NCBI GenBank assembly: GCA_018697195.1
Contig: CM031859.1
Location: forward strand, 60,680,190 to 60,744,189
Reading direction: 5' to 3'
From: Certhia americana
Lineage: Eukaryota > Chordata > Aves > Passeriformes > Certhiidae
Length of the DNA: 64,000 nucleotides
How positions within the stretch are numbered: position 1 is the stretch's first letter; each line of letters opens with the position of its first letter. This document shows positions 1-15,300 of this stretch, one piece after another. Made by a program: the position numbers and the translations under genes. The notes below the pieces were generated by a model that was not told the DNA's origin, did no database searches, and worked only from the letters and a program-made list of their open reading frames with translations.

Positions 1-3000
1 AGTGTCAAACTATTATTTCTACTTTGTGTAGAATATCAAACCTTATACATACAACTACAGTGGACAAATGCTTTCTTTATACTATGCCACCTGTGGAAGG
101 GACCATATAGCAACATAAGAAAATCCCATAAAAACTGTGTAACACCACTATGAATGCCTTTAGTGTTAGCAAAATCGAGAGGTAATAAATTTTTTAAGAA
201 AACTACACCAGAGAAGTGCACACACACGTACAAGAAGTTGCTGCATAACTCTACATTTTGTTGTCAGACACATTAACCCATGCTTAAATGCAAAAGCTTT
301 GACACTTCCAAAAGTCAATGTTAAACTCTGAAACCTTTTCCCACAGGACAGGACAACTATTTAAAGATTTATGCTAACTAAAAACCAAAGAACACTATTC
401 CTTTAACTTAACCTTCCTTTGATAAAATATTCTACTCCTCTCTACCAGAAGTTTTTTCTCCCTTAACAGCATTAATCAAATGGCTTCTTACATGTAATGG
501 GAAGCAAAGAAAATATAAAATTTATCTTTAAAATATACATTTGATCTTACTACAAGAAAGAGTCTTGCAGGAATATGTGGAATATCCTGTTTGGCTACAC
601 CTATACTACTACATTCAACACTGACAAGGAAGGCGTCTCAGCATTCAAACTTGACTGTCTGCAGTGTCAAACTGCTGGAACAGACTCCAGTATGGTTTTG
701 GCCCATGCAAACTAGCACTTTCCCAAACAATTCCTGGGCACGACTTGTGGTCAGAGCAAGCTACAGACCATTCAATATGAGCAGTCTTTCCAAGCTACCT
801 TGTTTAGGTTTAAAAGTTTAATAGTATGGATGCGAGAGGTTCTGTGCCAGCTGTTCTCCGTGCCAAATATTTGCAAGTCTGTATAATTTGTTAGCATAGA
901 CACAGACATTGTGTCTAAATCATGGAACAAATGTATCTTGCACTGTGCTAGCTCTGTGGATCTACTGGATGGAAGGCAACACTGACCCCTCCTTCCCATC
1001 CAAAGGAAACCTCAGTTCCACAGGAATGGTACACAACTCAATACGCAGCAAGAATCTAGCCCAGATATATATACTGCAGCTTAGGAACTGGGGAGGGCTC
1101 CTGGGTCCCACAGTTTTGTACATCCGTTAACAAATACAGGCATTTCTCAACCTACTTATGGGTTAGAGAACAAGGCCACTGTTGGCATAGAAAGGATTCC
1201 TCAGCAGGAGAAGAATGCACAACAGGACAGTGACAGGCAAAGACAAACACTTTCCATTGCTCTCAAGCGTCTTAATTCCACACATGGAAACAAAACTATC
1301 ACTGTACCCCTGCTGATACATCCCCTGTGCCCTCTGAGACTCTTACATAACTGACAGTGTGCCTCCTAAGCTTTCAAACCAAGAACCTGTATGACCTTTA
1401 TCATCTCTTTGGGTGCACTTTTGCAGTGCTCCCTCATAAGAATACAACACTTTGAGCTGTTACAAGACCCAAACTTGTAGTGACACAACAGATGTGCAGA
1501 GGAGGAATGCAGGCACGCAAGTACTCAGGTTAGATCAAGTTAAGAGATTTATCATGGTGCTTAGCAAGGGTCTTAATCTCTTAATTACACAATATTACTT
1601 ATTACGCATTCTCATAAACACAATTAATTCCTTCTTATTTATGTACTTACTAAACCAGGTTATCTCAGGTAGGTGGTAAGAGGGAGCAATGCACTGATAC
1701 TATTCAGATATTGGATAATGGAATGTCTTAAACTTAACTAAAAAAATTAAGTTTCAATCAAAATTATGACATTTTTGAAAACCAGAAACAAACATTCAAA
1801 CTAAGAAATAATGACTGAAGTTTTCAGAATGGTGACCAAAAAACCTGGTACAATGACTGTCTAGAAGATTGTGATAAGCTAGTTAAACATGAAACCTTTG
1901 CTTCTAGACACCACAAAATTTGCCTTCCAACTAGCAGTTACTATGGCAAGGCTTAAGTAAAGCTTTGAGACATCTCAGTTGAGGAACTACCAAAACCCCC
2001 ACAGCAGTCCCCAAAACTCTAAAATTATCACCAAGTTTCAATGTTACAGCTACAGGTCTGAGGTGTTGTTTCCAAGAAAATGAGTTACAACCACATGAGC
2101 TCAGCTTGCCAGAGCATGGTGCTAATAATGCCAAGGTTGTGGGTTTGATCCCTGTATGGGCCATTCACTTCAGGCTTGGACTCAATCCTTCTGGGTACCT
2201 TCCAGCTCAGACTAACCTGTGATTCTGTGATTACAATAACAAGCCAGAAAAACTATAGCACCTACAGTACCTTTTGCTCTTCAGGAGAATGCTACAGGTT
2301 ACTATGTTTCCATCAAAGGGAAATTTTGCTATTTTTAAGACCTCTTCTATAAAAATGGCTTTATAATATATTAAAATGAAAATATCCTTACACATTCTTT
2401 ATGCCAGCATGCTAAAAGCAAGTTAAACATTGAATTCCTACTATAGTATTCAACTGAAGCAAAAATGCTTTTTTAGTAAAGCTGTTTTAACATAGACACA
2501 TTCTTCAACAACATAATAAAGTAACTAAATATTTTAAAGTTATACAATACAAGGACATACCTACCTAGACTTTGTAATCATAACAGGCAATGTTTTACTG
2601 TGGTTAGTACTAGAACTTAACAGAGCAATTACGCATGATACTGTATAATACATACATACTAACAGCTTTCCCTGATGAGGATAAAACTGTAGGGGAGAAT
2701 ATGAACAGATTTTGTACCAGGACTTCTAGACCTCCTCCTCACTTAATATCCATGTTATATTGCCAACAAAAATCCGATTATTACAACCAGATGTAATTTA
2801 TGTTTTTTTTTACACTATTTTCTCTATTCCATGGACAGAAAAATTCTTAGAAAAAAGTTAACTCTCTGTCCAAATATACATGCATGTTCAAGTTAGAATC
2901 TAGGATGATTCCAGCTTTATTGTCAAGTTACTACTCTTCCACAGATCGTGGTTTCCCTAAGGTTAGCCCTTATGTGTACACTTCAAAGTGTACACATAAG

Positions 3001-3269
3001 TGTACACATGGAATATGCAAGCAGACATAAAATACATAGGTTATCAGTGATCTCAACATCAAAGACAGATGACATCTTAGAAGATAAAAGCCTTGATTAA
3101 GTGGTACATCAAAATAACATCTTTAGCAGTACCTTACAAATTGTTTCATTTAACACAAGTACTACTTATATATACTAATATATATATATACTTATAAGTA
3201 TATATAACTATATATATAACTACATATATATTTGTAAGTTATATATAAGCATATATAACTTATATATAA

Positions 3270-3313
<44 letters not shown>

Positions 3314-6300
3314 TTATATATACTATACTATTATAGTCACTCTATTATTCTGCACAAAAACATAACCTGAATGCTTTATGGATTATTTTATGAAATTAAT
3401 AAGTAACCTGTAGAATAAATTTTAAGTAAAGGGAATGCGTATTAATTACAAAAAATATAATTTAGGAAGTCTATTAGGAATATAGGCTTTGCAAAGTACA
3501 TTAAACCTCACCTGAGAAGCAACAATAAAAAAATTAAAAAGTCTTACACTATGCTAGCTCACAGGTTCAACATCAGACAGACAACACTATATCCTAAAAG
3601 CTTTCAGAAACTACAACACAATGCTTTGTTGTTCTTTTTAAAATTCTGGAATAGCGTTCAGATAACAGTGACAGTATTTCTCAAACTTCTTCTTTAAGTG
3701 CAGGGGAGACACACAGGGCACAGCATGTCCATGTACAACAATACAAATGCCAGAAGCTCACCTGCAGACTGAGCACTGTAAAGGGAGGGATCAACTAGAG
3801 GAATATTCTGAGGAGCAGGCTGAATGGTGTTACTTGTCACTCCTGTAAATCAATGCAAAAAATGGACTTGGGTTATTTTCACTTACTGACTTTAAAAGTA
3901 AGCAGAAAATGAGAACAGATACACATTATGATTTTCAAATTAAGCAGCTGATAGTGTACTAATTCTGAAACTGTGCAACAAATAATTTTAGTGCTTTCAC
4001 TTCCAACATGAATGCTTTATAAAATAAAACAGAAGAATGTACACACTGTAATCCATTTTACCACTACAGGATTTCACAGAAATTTATTTTCAGGCATTAA
4101 AAAAATAAGAAAATACTAGTCCAAGAGACACTGGTTACCCTAAAGTACTGAGGAAAACCTGCTGAAGAGAAGTGTGAGTAAACCTTTATGTGTGAAATCT
4201 AAATTCTACATTCTAGTATCAGAGGCAGTCTATATTATAGTACTTTTAAAGCCCAGTGCCAGTCACCTCACACTTGCAAACCATCTCCTTCCTAACTCCT
4301 TTGAAAACAATTAGTGAGAACAAAAAAGCTAGATAAGTTTAAAAGGGAAATATTGGTGCTAGAAGAAGAAACAGCACTTTATGCTGTGAAGCATTCTTGT
4401 ACCTGCGTTCCCATTTTAGGCACACTCATTTGCTTTGATCCAAAACTGTTTTTTTGCAATATGTCCAGAACATACCTGACTAGCATAAAGTTATTTCTAC
4501 AACATCTGCTGTCTAGGAAGAGGGTATAATCAGTTTTCTAAATAACTTCATAATTGTTCAATAGAGTGATGTAAAAACTATGTAATGCATAGAATTTGTG
4601 TATTCCAGCAAGGTACATACTCCATAATTTTCAGCTCTGGTAAAAAAAAAAAACAAAACCAAACTCTCCCACACGCAAAAAAACCCCCTACCAATCTGAA
4701 AGATTCCCCATTGATAAAGCTGAAAAAAAGAGCATCCTGAACTCTTTACGGAGTGAAGCATTTTTTAAATGAGAAAGTAAAAGAAAAGGAGGGATTGTGT
4801 GACAAAAATCTCATACGTTGGATAATATCAAAATGTATCTGAACAATAAAGGATGACCAGGATTGAAATCAAGAGATTTTAATTTTTTAGTCTTATTAAA
4901 CATTAATTAATAATTCTACACTATGACTATTATAGAAAAAGGTCCCATAAGGTAAAACAAGTTGTATTAACCAATCACTTAATTTTTTTTTAAAATAAAT
5001 ACAGCATTTGGGAAGGAACTTGGACTTTTTAAGAACTTGGCTTTGGTCCAGAAATTACATGTAATAATAAGAAGGACATAGGAACCAATATGTTTAGCCA
5101 TAGAGACAAAATTCCCATTAATAATATTGTCTGAAGTCAATCAGACTAAAGTACTAGCATGGAAAAAAGGACACAAGCCAAACCAAACCAGTATGAATGG
5201 TATATCAGGCATGATTGCTATAAGGTTGTAACAATTTCAATACTGTGTTGGACAAGCTCCCACATGAAGAACAGCAGACAATTTGTACAGGGAAAGCTAC
5301 ATATGAAATGAAGTAATACAACTCCATCTATAAACTGAAAGATTGAAATTGTGCTTTACAGTACAGATGTTGCAATGCAACACCTGATTTAAGAGAAGAC
5401 AAATAAATTCTGTCTGCAGGAACAGTCACTTAGTCCATATACGCCTTCCGTAAAAGTGCTCCAAACCATGATTTATGTACTTTAAGAAAACATTAAAAAG
5501 TATTTCCAGTGGCACTTCTACAATTTTAGTTTATGATGATGCTTTTGCCACACAATACTGTGTTATTCTACTTTATACGCAATGGACTAGAATTTGGACA
5601 AAAATTTGTCTCCCAATAAAGGCATGGATTTCTCAGGTTTGATTTGGACACACCTGTGTTATGAGGTACTTCAGCTGGAGTGTTGGCTGGTGCATGGGCA
5701 CCTGGTGGTATATGTATGCCAGTGTAATTACTAGTTGGTGTGTTGTTAGCTTCATATGTAGACGATGATGATGGAGTTGTTCCACTATGAACAGACGACG
5801 ATCCAGCTTCTTCTCTTTCAGCATCTGCTACAATGACACAAAATAGGAATTACTGCAATTATTATGTATAAACACTTGAAACATTTTCTTTCTTTAAAAC
5901 CTCCTTTCAAACTTTTATTGCTAAAAAAATTGCTCCACACAGTGTGACATAGAACATCAACCCAAACCACATCAGGTAGATTTGAAAAGGCAAAAAGCAA
6001 CATACCATACAATAAAGATCTAGAAACACACATACTTTCAAAGGTCTCTTCTGTTCAACTTGAAGAATCAATTTCCTTACTTGTCTGAATATAAGCTGTC
6101 TCATTAGAACAATTTGTTATACCTTCATGTTCTGAATCCATAGAAGTCAACAAGTTCTTACAAATAGGCAGTAATCTACATTTTAACATATACATGAACC
6201 AGAATATGGAAAACTGTATTTGCCTTACAAACTCCTCATAAAAGACTAGACAGTGCCAATTCTTTTACTCCAAATCAAACCACAAATAAATAGGAACCAA

Positions 6301-9300
6301 GAGGGACTTTGGTAAAGTAATAACAAACAAGAAACTTAATGCAGCTTAGCCAAGTCATAATTGCATCTAGAACCGTTATAATACATTATGAGCTACAAGA
6401 ATAATGAGGTTCAATATATCCCATAGCATGTACAGAGAACATATATATTTTTCAATCTAGTCATATTCTTAAGGTTCTGGTCTACTTTATTTAATTGTTT
6501 TAAAGGCTAAGGATCCAGTCAATTCAGAATACATGGTTGATTCCTGCTCTTTCATTTGCATTCAGTTCAGTTTAAAACATCTAATTTTCATTTACTGTGT
6601 GTACATTCACCTGTACCAATAATGTCAGGTGGAACAAGCACAGTTTTGGAAACTGCTTATTTAATAGGCAGTTCTTGAAAGGGAACAATATGGGATGACA
6701 AAACCTGAGTAACAGAGCTAGCAAAAGAGATATTTTTTTAAGAAATCCACATTGATCTTCAGCTACACAAGACTAGGTGTTTTACAAACACTTCTACTGC
6801 TTAATAATTATATGGTGTACTATTAAAAATATTACTATTATAAATATCAGAATTGTTTCCTATGTTAGTCCTTCTTCCTCTCAGAAAAAAATTCTATATA
6901 CTACCTTTAAGAAAAACATCTAAATACCTTCTAATTTACAATTCAATTTACTAAAAAAAAGAGCAATAAAGCAGAGTAAAATCACGCATTGTCATTAGAG
7001 TATTTTTAGTGGACTTTAATAAATACATTCTAATTCTGTGGCACTATTTCTGACATGTGCAAATGAACACCTGACAGGTTTCTGGAAGACAAAGAACATC
7101 TTAAGGTGCCAGATTTTTCTTTTGCTGTATTTTTTGTTAGTAATTCATACTGCAATATTGTGTGGCTAACGTGCATGGAAATAAAATTAAACACCTGAAA
7201 ACTGACAAAAAGGTGAGATTCAAGAGTAAACATTGCATATGCTATCTTTTAAATACTAATGTAATGATAGGAAAACATTGTTTAAATGCTGTATTTTTCA
7301 CTGGATTTGGTGTTAACTGAAAAAAAAAAAATCATAAAACTCTTTCAGAAAAAAAAAATTAACAAAACCAGAGGCTTACTACAAAATGAATGAAATAGTT
7401 ACACACAATACTCATCATGCTGTCTGAAGGTGAGGCTGCCAAGTATTATTTGAAACACTGTTACCAATTATTTACAGCTTGGTAAAATTGTAGCCATAAA
7501 GTTGGATTTTCCAAACCGGATGTCCTCTTGAAGCTGAGATTTCAGGAAAGCTGTTTTAGAAATTACTAAGTGACTTTTGAGAATGAGGCAGTGAGAGAAA
7601 ACATGCTTCCAGTGCTTATTATCTCAGCTATGAGAAATTACCTGCAAATTTATATTTAACCTGTTAATGCATTTAATCCTTTATTCTGCCCCTGCAGCTT
7701 CCTGTTGCCCTAATCTGGTTCTCAAGGCGCATTCTGATTTCTTTCTCTGCGGTAGGATTACATATCCCATGTCTGCAACCCCTTTCCACATACTTGTGTC
7801 CCTCTTGCACTGTTCCCATTTTCTCTCCAAGCCATTCCCAGTTTCAGCTTCCAACTTCCTCACTGCATAGTTCAGGATTTCTACTCACTCCCGCAACTCT
7901 GGCCACAGAAGACACAAAACTCAAAGGGTTAAAGTCTGGCAATATTGAAACAACCAAAAAAAGTGTTAGAAGTGCTAACCACCTGTAATAACAGTGCCTG
8001 CAAGAGGCAAATTCACAAATGGGCAATCAACATTTTAATCAGGTATATATATCAAAAGATAAGCTCAACTCATTGTGCAATTGTGATTTCTCACTGTGCA
8101 ATTGGCCAGTGTTAAAACTGTATTAAACATAAAAGAGTCCTGTTTAAGTTAACTCCCCTTAGGTCTTTGAAGTGCCCAAATATCATAAAAGTGTTGTAAC
8201 TATTCTTTATGCAAAGCAAATATTTAAAATATTCTTTATCAAAAACTAAAGTATTAGAACCATTTTAAGATACCCACTCTCAGTATTTGTGAATAGTTTT
8301 TAACAGTAGTGCCAGATAAAAGGATTTCAGGTTGCTATGAAAGAGCATTTAAGTCAACAGACTTTAGATTCTAGGGTTAGAATGCCCTTAACAGAATTTA
8401 AAAAAAAAAAAAATAATAAAAAAAAATCTTTCCCAGGGAATGGAAAAGAATGCTAAAAAATTAGAAAATTATTTTCTCATGCAGCAGTAATAACCTAGAA
8501 CACAAAGTTTCTTACAACTTGCTTAAAGATGCTGAAACTAGGCTGTGAAACAGTGACACAATTGCTCTGCATTTCATTTCAGCTCCAGCTGAGTTTCTTG
8601 TCTTGGAACCTCATCAGCTTTTGTGCTTGAATCCCAGCATAATGAATTCACAAGCTCTTTAAATTTTCTGCAGAGCTAAAATACACCCAGACCACCTGTT
8701 TGTGTTTGTTAAATTATTTATTTACTGAAGGCAAACCTTTGTGAAATAATCACCCCAGCCCCATAAACAAGCATCCAAAGATACTTTTATATAAAGAGAG
8801 GATTCTCAAAGCTTAGTGGCATTCCCTTTTCTAGTGTAATCAAGCACTGATCATGACATAATTACAGCAGCTCAGTGAACTAAACATAAAAGTAGCAAAA
8901 ATTTTTTTAAGGAGTCCAGACTCCTCCAGTTCTCTGGACCCCTATTTTTAATGAATTCAGAGAATTATAATCTATCAATTGAGGTTTTTTTCCTTTGTCT
9001 CATTCTGCTGTTGTTTCTCTTTTGCTTGAGATGATGCTAAAAGATTTACAATATAAGGTTCTATTTGAACACTGCTTTTAAAAAGTAAACCAAACATGTA
9101 ATTTTTTCCACAACATAGAGAAATGAACTCAAAAATCCATCAACTTTTCCCACTGTTTTTTTTACTAGTTGGAACTACTAAGGTTTTCTGAAATTCTATA
9201 GTAGAAATGTAGCCTACATATTATACGTTGCAATGAAGGTGATTACATTTAATGTATTTACTATGGCTAGAGTAAGGCTATTTAGGAACTTCTTTCATAT

Positions 9301-12300
9301 TTCCATTTTTTTTGCCTTTAGTGTAAAATCTTGTTGGATGACCTAGGGCTAAATGCTAAGTAACCTTTATGCGTACTCTAGGACTTGTAGCCCAACTGCA
9401 TTAATAAATTAAGCATGTCATTTTAACGTTTCCATGGTGGCATCCTGACAAAAGCATCCATAAATCCAACAGCAGAACTGCATAAAGCATGCCTATGTTA
9501 CTGTAAAAACATCTTCAAGAGTTACAGTATGGTTTTCAAGAATCACAAAAAAAATAACACTTGGAAAAAATTGGTAATTTGTCAAGCTACAGAGACCTAG
9601 TTTCACTCTGTTTAAACAGACTTTTTCCACATGCTAGGGGAGGAAGAAAATGAGCAAGCAGAAAGGAATGGGGAAGGTCCAGTCATACATTCAAACAATA
9701 CTGCTTTTCTTCTTGTGATGCACAAAGAGGAACTGAAACTCTTTTGTACTGTTTCTTCTCATAAAAAACGATTTGCATAAAATTTTTGTCTTGATTATGT
9801 GAAACATTATGGACACCTACACTATAGAGCTAACCATAAAAAATAAACATCAACATGTGTTTTTCATTTCACTTCTCAGAAAATTAGGAGTGCAAGAAAT
9901 AATCTCTCTCCATGAAATACAATTCAACAACAAAACAAACAAAAAAACCATATTGACAAGTTACAGATCTTGCCAGCTTCCTATCAAAAAGGATGATAAA
10001 ATTTTGATTCACTCAGCATTTGTGTCCCTTTTAAACTGTGTGTAGACATAACCTGGTAATGAAAGCAAAAGTCTTCACCAATTCCCATTACCACCTGTAA
10101 TGAACTGAAATGAATACCAAGAATTTGAGGAAAGCCTGAATTCTGGTTTCCTTCCTATAACAATTTTGTTTGTAGCCTTGAGCAATTTAGTTACCTCTGC
10201 AAATCAATAAAATGAAGAAAGAGCCTATTTGTTGCTTTTGAGAAATAATTAGCTTCTACAAGTTGTACACATGGATTTTCAGCAAAAGCATTGTAATGCT
10301 TACTTAAAAATCCTATTTTTGCAATTGTTTAAAATTCATAGTTCACTTCACTTCACTTACTCAGGTCAGCTTTACCACACTATGAGCCAGACCACTAAAA
10401 GGGCACTCATTTAAAACTGAAAATATTTAACTATTCATTATATTCAATAAAACTAGAGGTTTTTCTCTCACATGTTGTGTTCCCCACTAAATCATCAATC
10501 TGGTGTAATTTAACAAAGATGAGGTGATGTTAGAGTTTCATCATAAGTATCTCTTGCTACAGCTGCATGGACAGTTAAGAAAATTGCCTTGGAAAAGACT
10601 GTATGTTGAAGAAGAAATTAGTTTGCTAATGCTTCACTTCAAATACAGCTGTGCCTAGACTGGAGCACATTTCAATGGGTAAGATACCCATTCCAGTGTT
10701 TAAATCTGTAGGGTGGCTTTAGGTTAGGAAAACATAGTAAGAATAAACAAGTAGCTTGGAAATAAAATTATCATACTCAGTATTTGTTCACAAATATTTG
10801 AATTTACTTACGTTGCAGTGTTTTTGGAGTACTAATATATAAACAGTACTTTATCCAGGAAATTGCAAATAACTTATATTTGCCACCCAGGCTCTTAGAC
10901 ACTAAAATGGTAATAATAAACTGAAAGAGATGTTCAGTACATATTCTCCTTTAAAAAAAAATCACGGTAATATCTTTTTTTTTTAATGTAATACTGTCCA
11001 GGACATATAAATTACAATGTGGAGATTCAACAAAATGTGAGATTGCATGATGAAAAGATTGAGAACCAGAAGAGAACCTAGTTGTCTAATGTTTTGACAT
11101 GTTTACAATAAAAGTAATGGGCAGAAAATTACAAGCCAACTTGTAACTTATTAGAAGCAAATTACTCGTTCAGAATTCAAAATCCACTCAAGACTCAGGT
11201 ATAGACCCCAAACACAAACAAATGCAAAAAACCAAATAATTACTTTTATGTGTATATATATCTATATTTCATATGTGTGCAAAAGTACAAATACACTGGT
11301 CATCCATATTAATATGTTCACAGAACTTTACGTAGCCACCCCTATAAGGTGGCTCTATAGGTTAGATACAAGCCACACCCTACAAGTTAGATGCTTTCCC
11401 TTTGCACTGTAGATTTGTTTATTGACCCCTTTTTACCTGGAAAAATTTGTATGACTAAATCCAAGCTTAAGAGATAAATTAGCATCAACTTAATTAACAA
11501 GCCACAAAGGCTCACATGCTAGCTCAGGAGAAAATTACAAATTACTTGATGGTCTCAGTTGTTTCCTTAGATACGTGAAGAATGAAACACAGAGGTTGTC
11601 ATTGTGCAGAATTAGTCTGTTTTAATCTGCACAGTGAAAATATCCATTCCAATGACATCCTATTTCATAAGAGATAAACCTTTGAAATTTGTATTCAATC
11701 TGCATTGAGGAGAAAAGCAGAGAAACTAGTCACTACCAAAACCAATGAAATTGATCATTAAAGCAAAACAACTTGTTCTGATACACATTCAGTTTGGTTA
11801 AGTGGATGTCCTTGGAAATCACCTCAACTGTTAAATAAAGTGTGAACCTCAAGGAATCCTTTACAGGGAGCTCAGGTAGCCAGAGGGAGAAATTGAAAAC
11901 ACAAGGAAAAGGAGAATGAGTGAGAAAGAGGCAGAAAATCCAACTCAGTAAGAGTAGGCCATAAACCTGTTTTGAAACTAGCATTATTACATAGGGAGAA
12001 AGGAGCTTTCTCACAAGCAGGTCCTTGCTTTGAAGTTGAATCCACTTGCAGTCAGTCCATTTTTAACTCCTACTTAACTTCTGAGAGAGGATAAACTGGC
12101 AAAGGGATCATAACTTTACAGAACAGATTTAAAAGAAGGACTATGGTTAGTGTTAAAGAAATGTACGGTTCTGACCCAAAGCTGACAATGCCTTCTTAGA
12201 GAGTAGCTGTATTCAAAACAATAATCTGCACTACAAAGAAAAGAAAATTTTACTAAATAAGTCAATCACACAGTAAGGTCCAATAAAAATAACAGCAGGA

Positions 12301-15300
12301 GAAGCTGAAAAGAAGAAGTAGAAGGCAGTCCATTGTGAATGGAACATCAAGCGGGGAACCTGTGCTTCCTGATGGGTGCTCCCTGAAGAACTGCGCATAC
12401 CACCACTTCACCCGGGCACAGCCTTCTGCTCTCTTGAAAAGAAAAGGGAAACACGTACCAAAACTCTCTCCTTCCATTCCAATGGGGCCAGGCTGAGGAG
12501 TCTCTCCATTCTTTAAGCAGTTATGGATGTATGCTGCCTTCCACCTGGCATACTTCCTGTGCTGGGCATTCTGGGGGAGGGAAGAGGCCAGCCATTTTAA
12601 CCACTCACTTCTGCGAATTAATGCATTCAAAACAGAAACATAAACATCTTTTCCCTTGCTGTCTTTTGACACCCTTTTAAAGATAAGCAACATGTGTAAA
12701 ATTAATAGGTAATTTTTAAAAAATAATTAAAATAACAGCTCTAACAAGATCTCAACAAGAAACGAAAATGGGGAGATCTTCAATTAGTGCAGCATATCAG
12801 GAAAAGGAAATAAATTACACCAGGAATGTCTAGTATGGAAGGCATAGCACTGTGCAGTAATTACTGACATGAAATAATGAAGAAAGCTTCTTATCTCCAT
12901 AAACTTAGATGATTATTTACTTTAGATTTAAATACTTGAAACTTAAAATGCTGCTGATGATTAGAGATATGAAATCTTTTCTAATTACATTATTTTAAAA
13001 TTTAAAATTTTATTTAAAAGCATGAATACAGAAAGGCTGATGTAACCGCAGATTAATGTGATTTGTTTGTAATATTCTATGGCATTAGCATTTTCCATTT
13101 TGTTTTTTAAAATATACTTTACTGTTCCTAGGTACAACTTTTAACGCGTCAAAACATGAAAGGAAGATTGGCCACTTTGTATCTCTTGGGACTGTTACAA
13201 TAGTGTTTAATCCAGGAAGAGCTGTCAATTGATGCAAGAAATATTAAACTGATTATGCAAATCAGCTACTTTGTCAAAAGTTGTATGGGAAACAACCAAC
13301 TCTGACATTTATGAGGTAATATAAATCAAGGAACAAGGCTGAATATAAACAGATGAGAAATGTGTAAGGATAAGTGGAATAATTTGCCCAAATGAACAAT
13401 GCTGTTTGGGATAGCATGCCTCACACCAACATCAAAATTTTTTAAATCAATTTTTTATTTAAAAAAAAATTTAAAATTAATTTGGAAATTAAATCCAGAA
13501 TTTCTAAGAAATATACTGAAATTCAATACTAAACAAAGTTTAGTACATTCAGTACTAATCAAAGCCTACTGCACTGTCATCTAGAACAGGGTAGAGACAC
13601 ACAATACAAAAGACATCTCCAGCAAGCTCCCTTGCTCATATTTAATACATTGTTTTACCCAGGATGCTCACACAATCCAGGAGAAAGTTCTGGTCTTCAT
13701 TTTTTAAAACAAGACATGCTCCAGAAAAAAGCCTATTCTAATGACGTATTTATTAAAATGCCTTCACTCTATCTCAAAAAGGAGAAGTGCAATTGGAAAA
13801 CATGGCTTTCTGTTAAACTTTAATAATCGTTTCTGGTCAGTCATTGTTACAGATTAAATTCCTTCATTTTTAACAAACACTCTAGAGGCCACAAAATGCA
13901 AAAAACACATACCCTGACTATGCTACTTCTAGGAAAGATCATTTTAAATACTAAAGAGCCTGTACATCTCCCTTTTATTTTAATATGGCAATTATTTATT
14001 GACAAAGTGTGAAGATGCTGTTGTATCAGGTGTCCATCCCAGGTGCTGGCAACTCAGCATGGCAGCAATGGTTCTGTGAGGAGAGGCCAGGGCTGCCCCA
14101 TGCTAGATGAAACCAGCTCCAGTGCACTCACCTCGGGACACAGCTGAAACCCTTGGACATCTGGTGGTGCATTTGGGAGAACACATTCAAGGAGGGGCCA
14201 AGCATCCCCAACCCCACACGCAAGATATTGGATGGAGAAAGGAGAAGGGAGCAAAGTGTTTGATGTCTGTCCTGCATCCCGACTGCAAAGCTATTATTCC
14301 AGAACTGAGAATTGAAAAGCTGTTGGTTTTGGCTTGTTTTTAACATGCACTGCTGTCCCTTTTCAGAAGGCTGCCTGACTGACTGAATATTCCTAACGGA
14401 GGTAAAATGAAAAGAATATTGCTACTGCAGAACTTCCTACTGCTCTGATCTAAGCAGTGTCTTGTAAAACACATCTTCCAGAAAATCCTTTTGCCTAGTT
14501 CTAATACGGAGATATAGAACAACCACTCTTACCTGTGACACAACCCATTCACACTAGCCAATAATCAATCACTTGCCATTTCAAAACATACATATTATGC
14601 TCACACCCATCTTCTGATTTTAGGTGTTAAATATCTACTTTCTACTGTTAATTTATCTTAACTTATTAAGTTAACTTATCTACTTCTGCTGTTAATTTTA
14701 AAGCCTTTTAATAGTTGTTAGTCCATACATATGAAGGTAATTTCAATTATCCATTGAAGAACTAGGCAGGTGGTCTGAATATAGATGTCATACTCTATAA
14801 CCAGGTGTCAGGCTGAGTGTATTTCAGGCTGACAAAAACTTCTGCAAAAGTCTAAGACAGTCAAGTCATACTTCTCCCATCATCCCTTTACATGCGAACG
14901 GGTAAGAAAACTGTCGAAATGTAACAATGCTATACAGAAGAGCAAATATTTTCTGTAGTTCTTGTACAAGCTCTTTTACCGCTGGTGTTCACCAATTAAA
15001 GAAAATGAGAGAATTCTGCTTCTTTCCAATCACACAGCATTTCTGTCCTTTCAGGATCAACAATAAAAAACCCCAACACACAACAGAAAATGTACCATTG
15101 CTAGCATTCTGCACTGATATTTGTAACAACTTCTTCCATTTTCAAAGCAGGATTGATGCAGGTACTCTGAGGACTCAATCAGTGCACTGTCCTGTGCACT
15201 GGATTTCTACGGACTAAGATTGTTTTTTTTTTCAGTCCAATTCAATGTGCAAATGTGCATTCACTCTCTGGCTCTAGGACATGTTATTACTGGATCTAGT

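Larger units (their letters stand above)
1..3761 (-). other. VTA1: VTA1 intron 7 (partial)
   Basis: Non-coding and AT-rich. It holds a tRNA-Ile-headed SINE (2091-2230), a 32-bp palindrome (2969-3000) and a long TA-rich microsatellite (about 3160-3335). I looked on the minus strand for the terminal VTA1 exon (the VSL segment beginning DVRLTPED in human) and did not find it. The short open frames are not conserved with any protein I recognise. Confidence 0.85.

Noticed and set aside
2091..2165. A tRNA-Ile gene
   Set aside because: The tRNA-like part has a degraded acceptor side and A box and runs directly into a CR1-like tail, so it is a SINE head.
1..3761. Terminal VTA1 exon (VSL domain) inside the window
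   Set aside because: I looked on the minus strand for the expected reverse-complement codons and found no matching stretch.
12262..12693. A continuous 143-residue minus-strand frame
   Set aside because: Only the middle (12459-12570) is VTA1 exon 5, bounded by clear splice sites; both ends are intron read-through.
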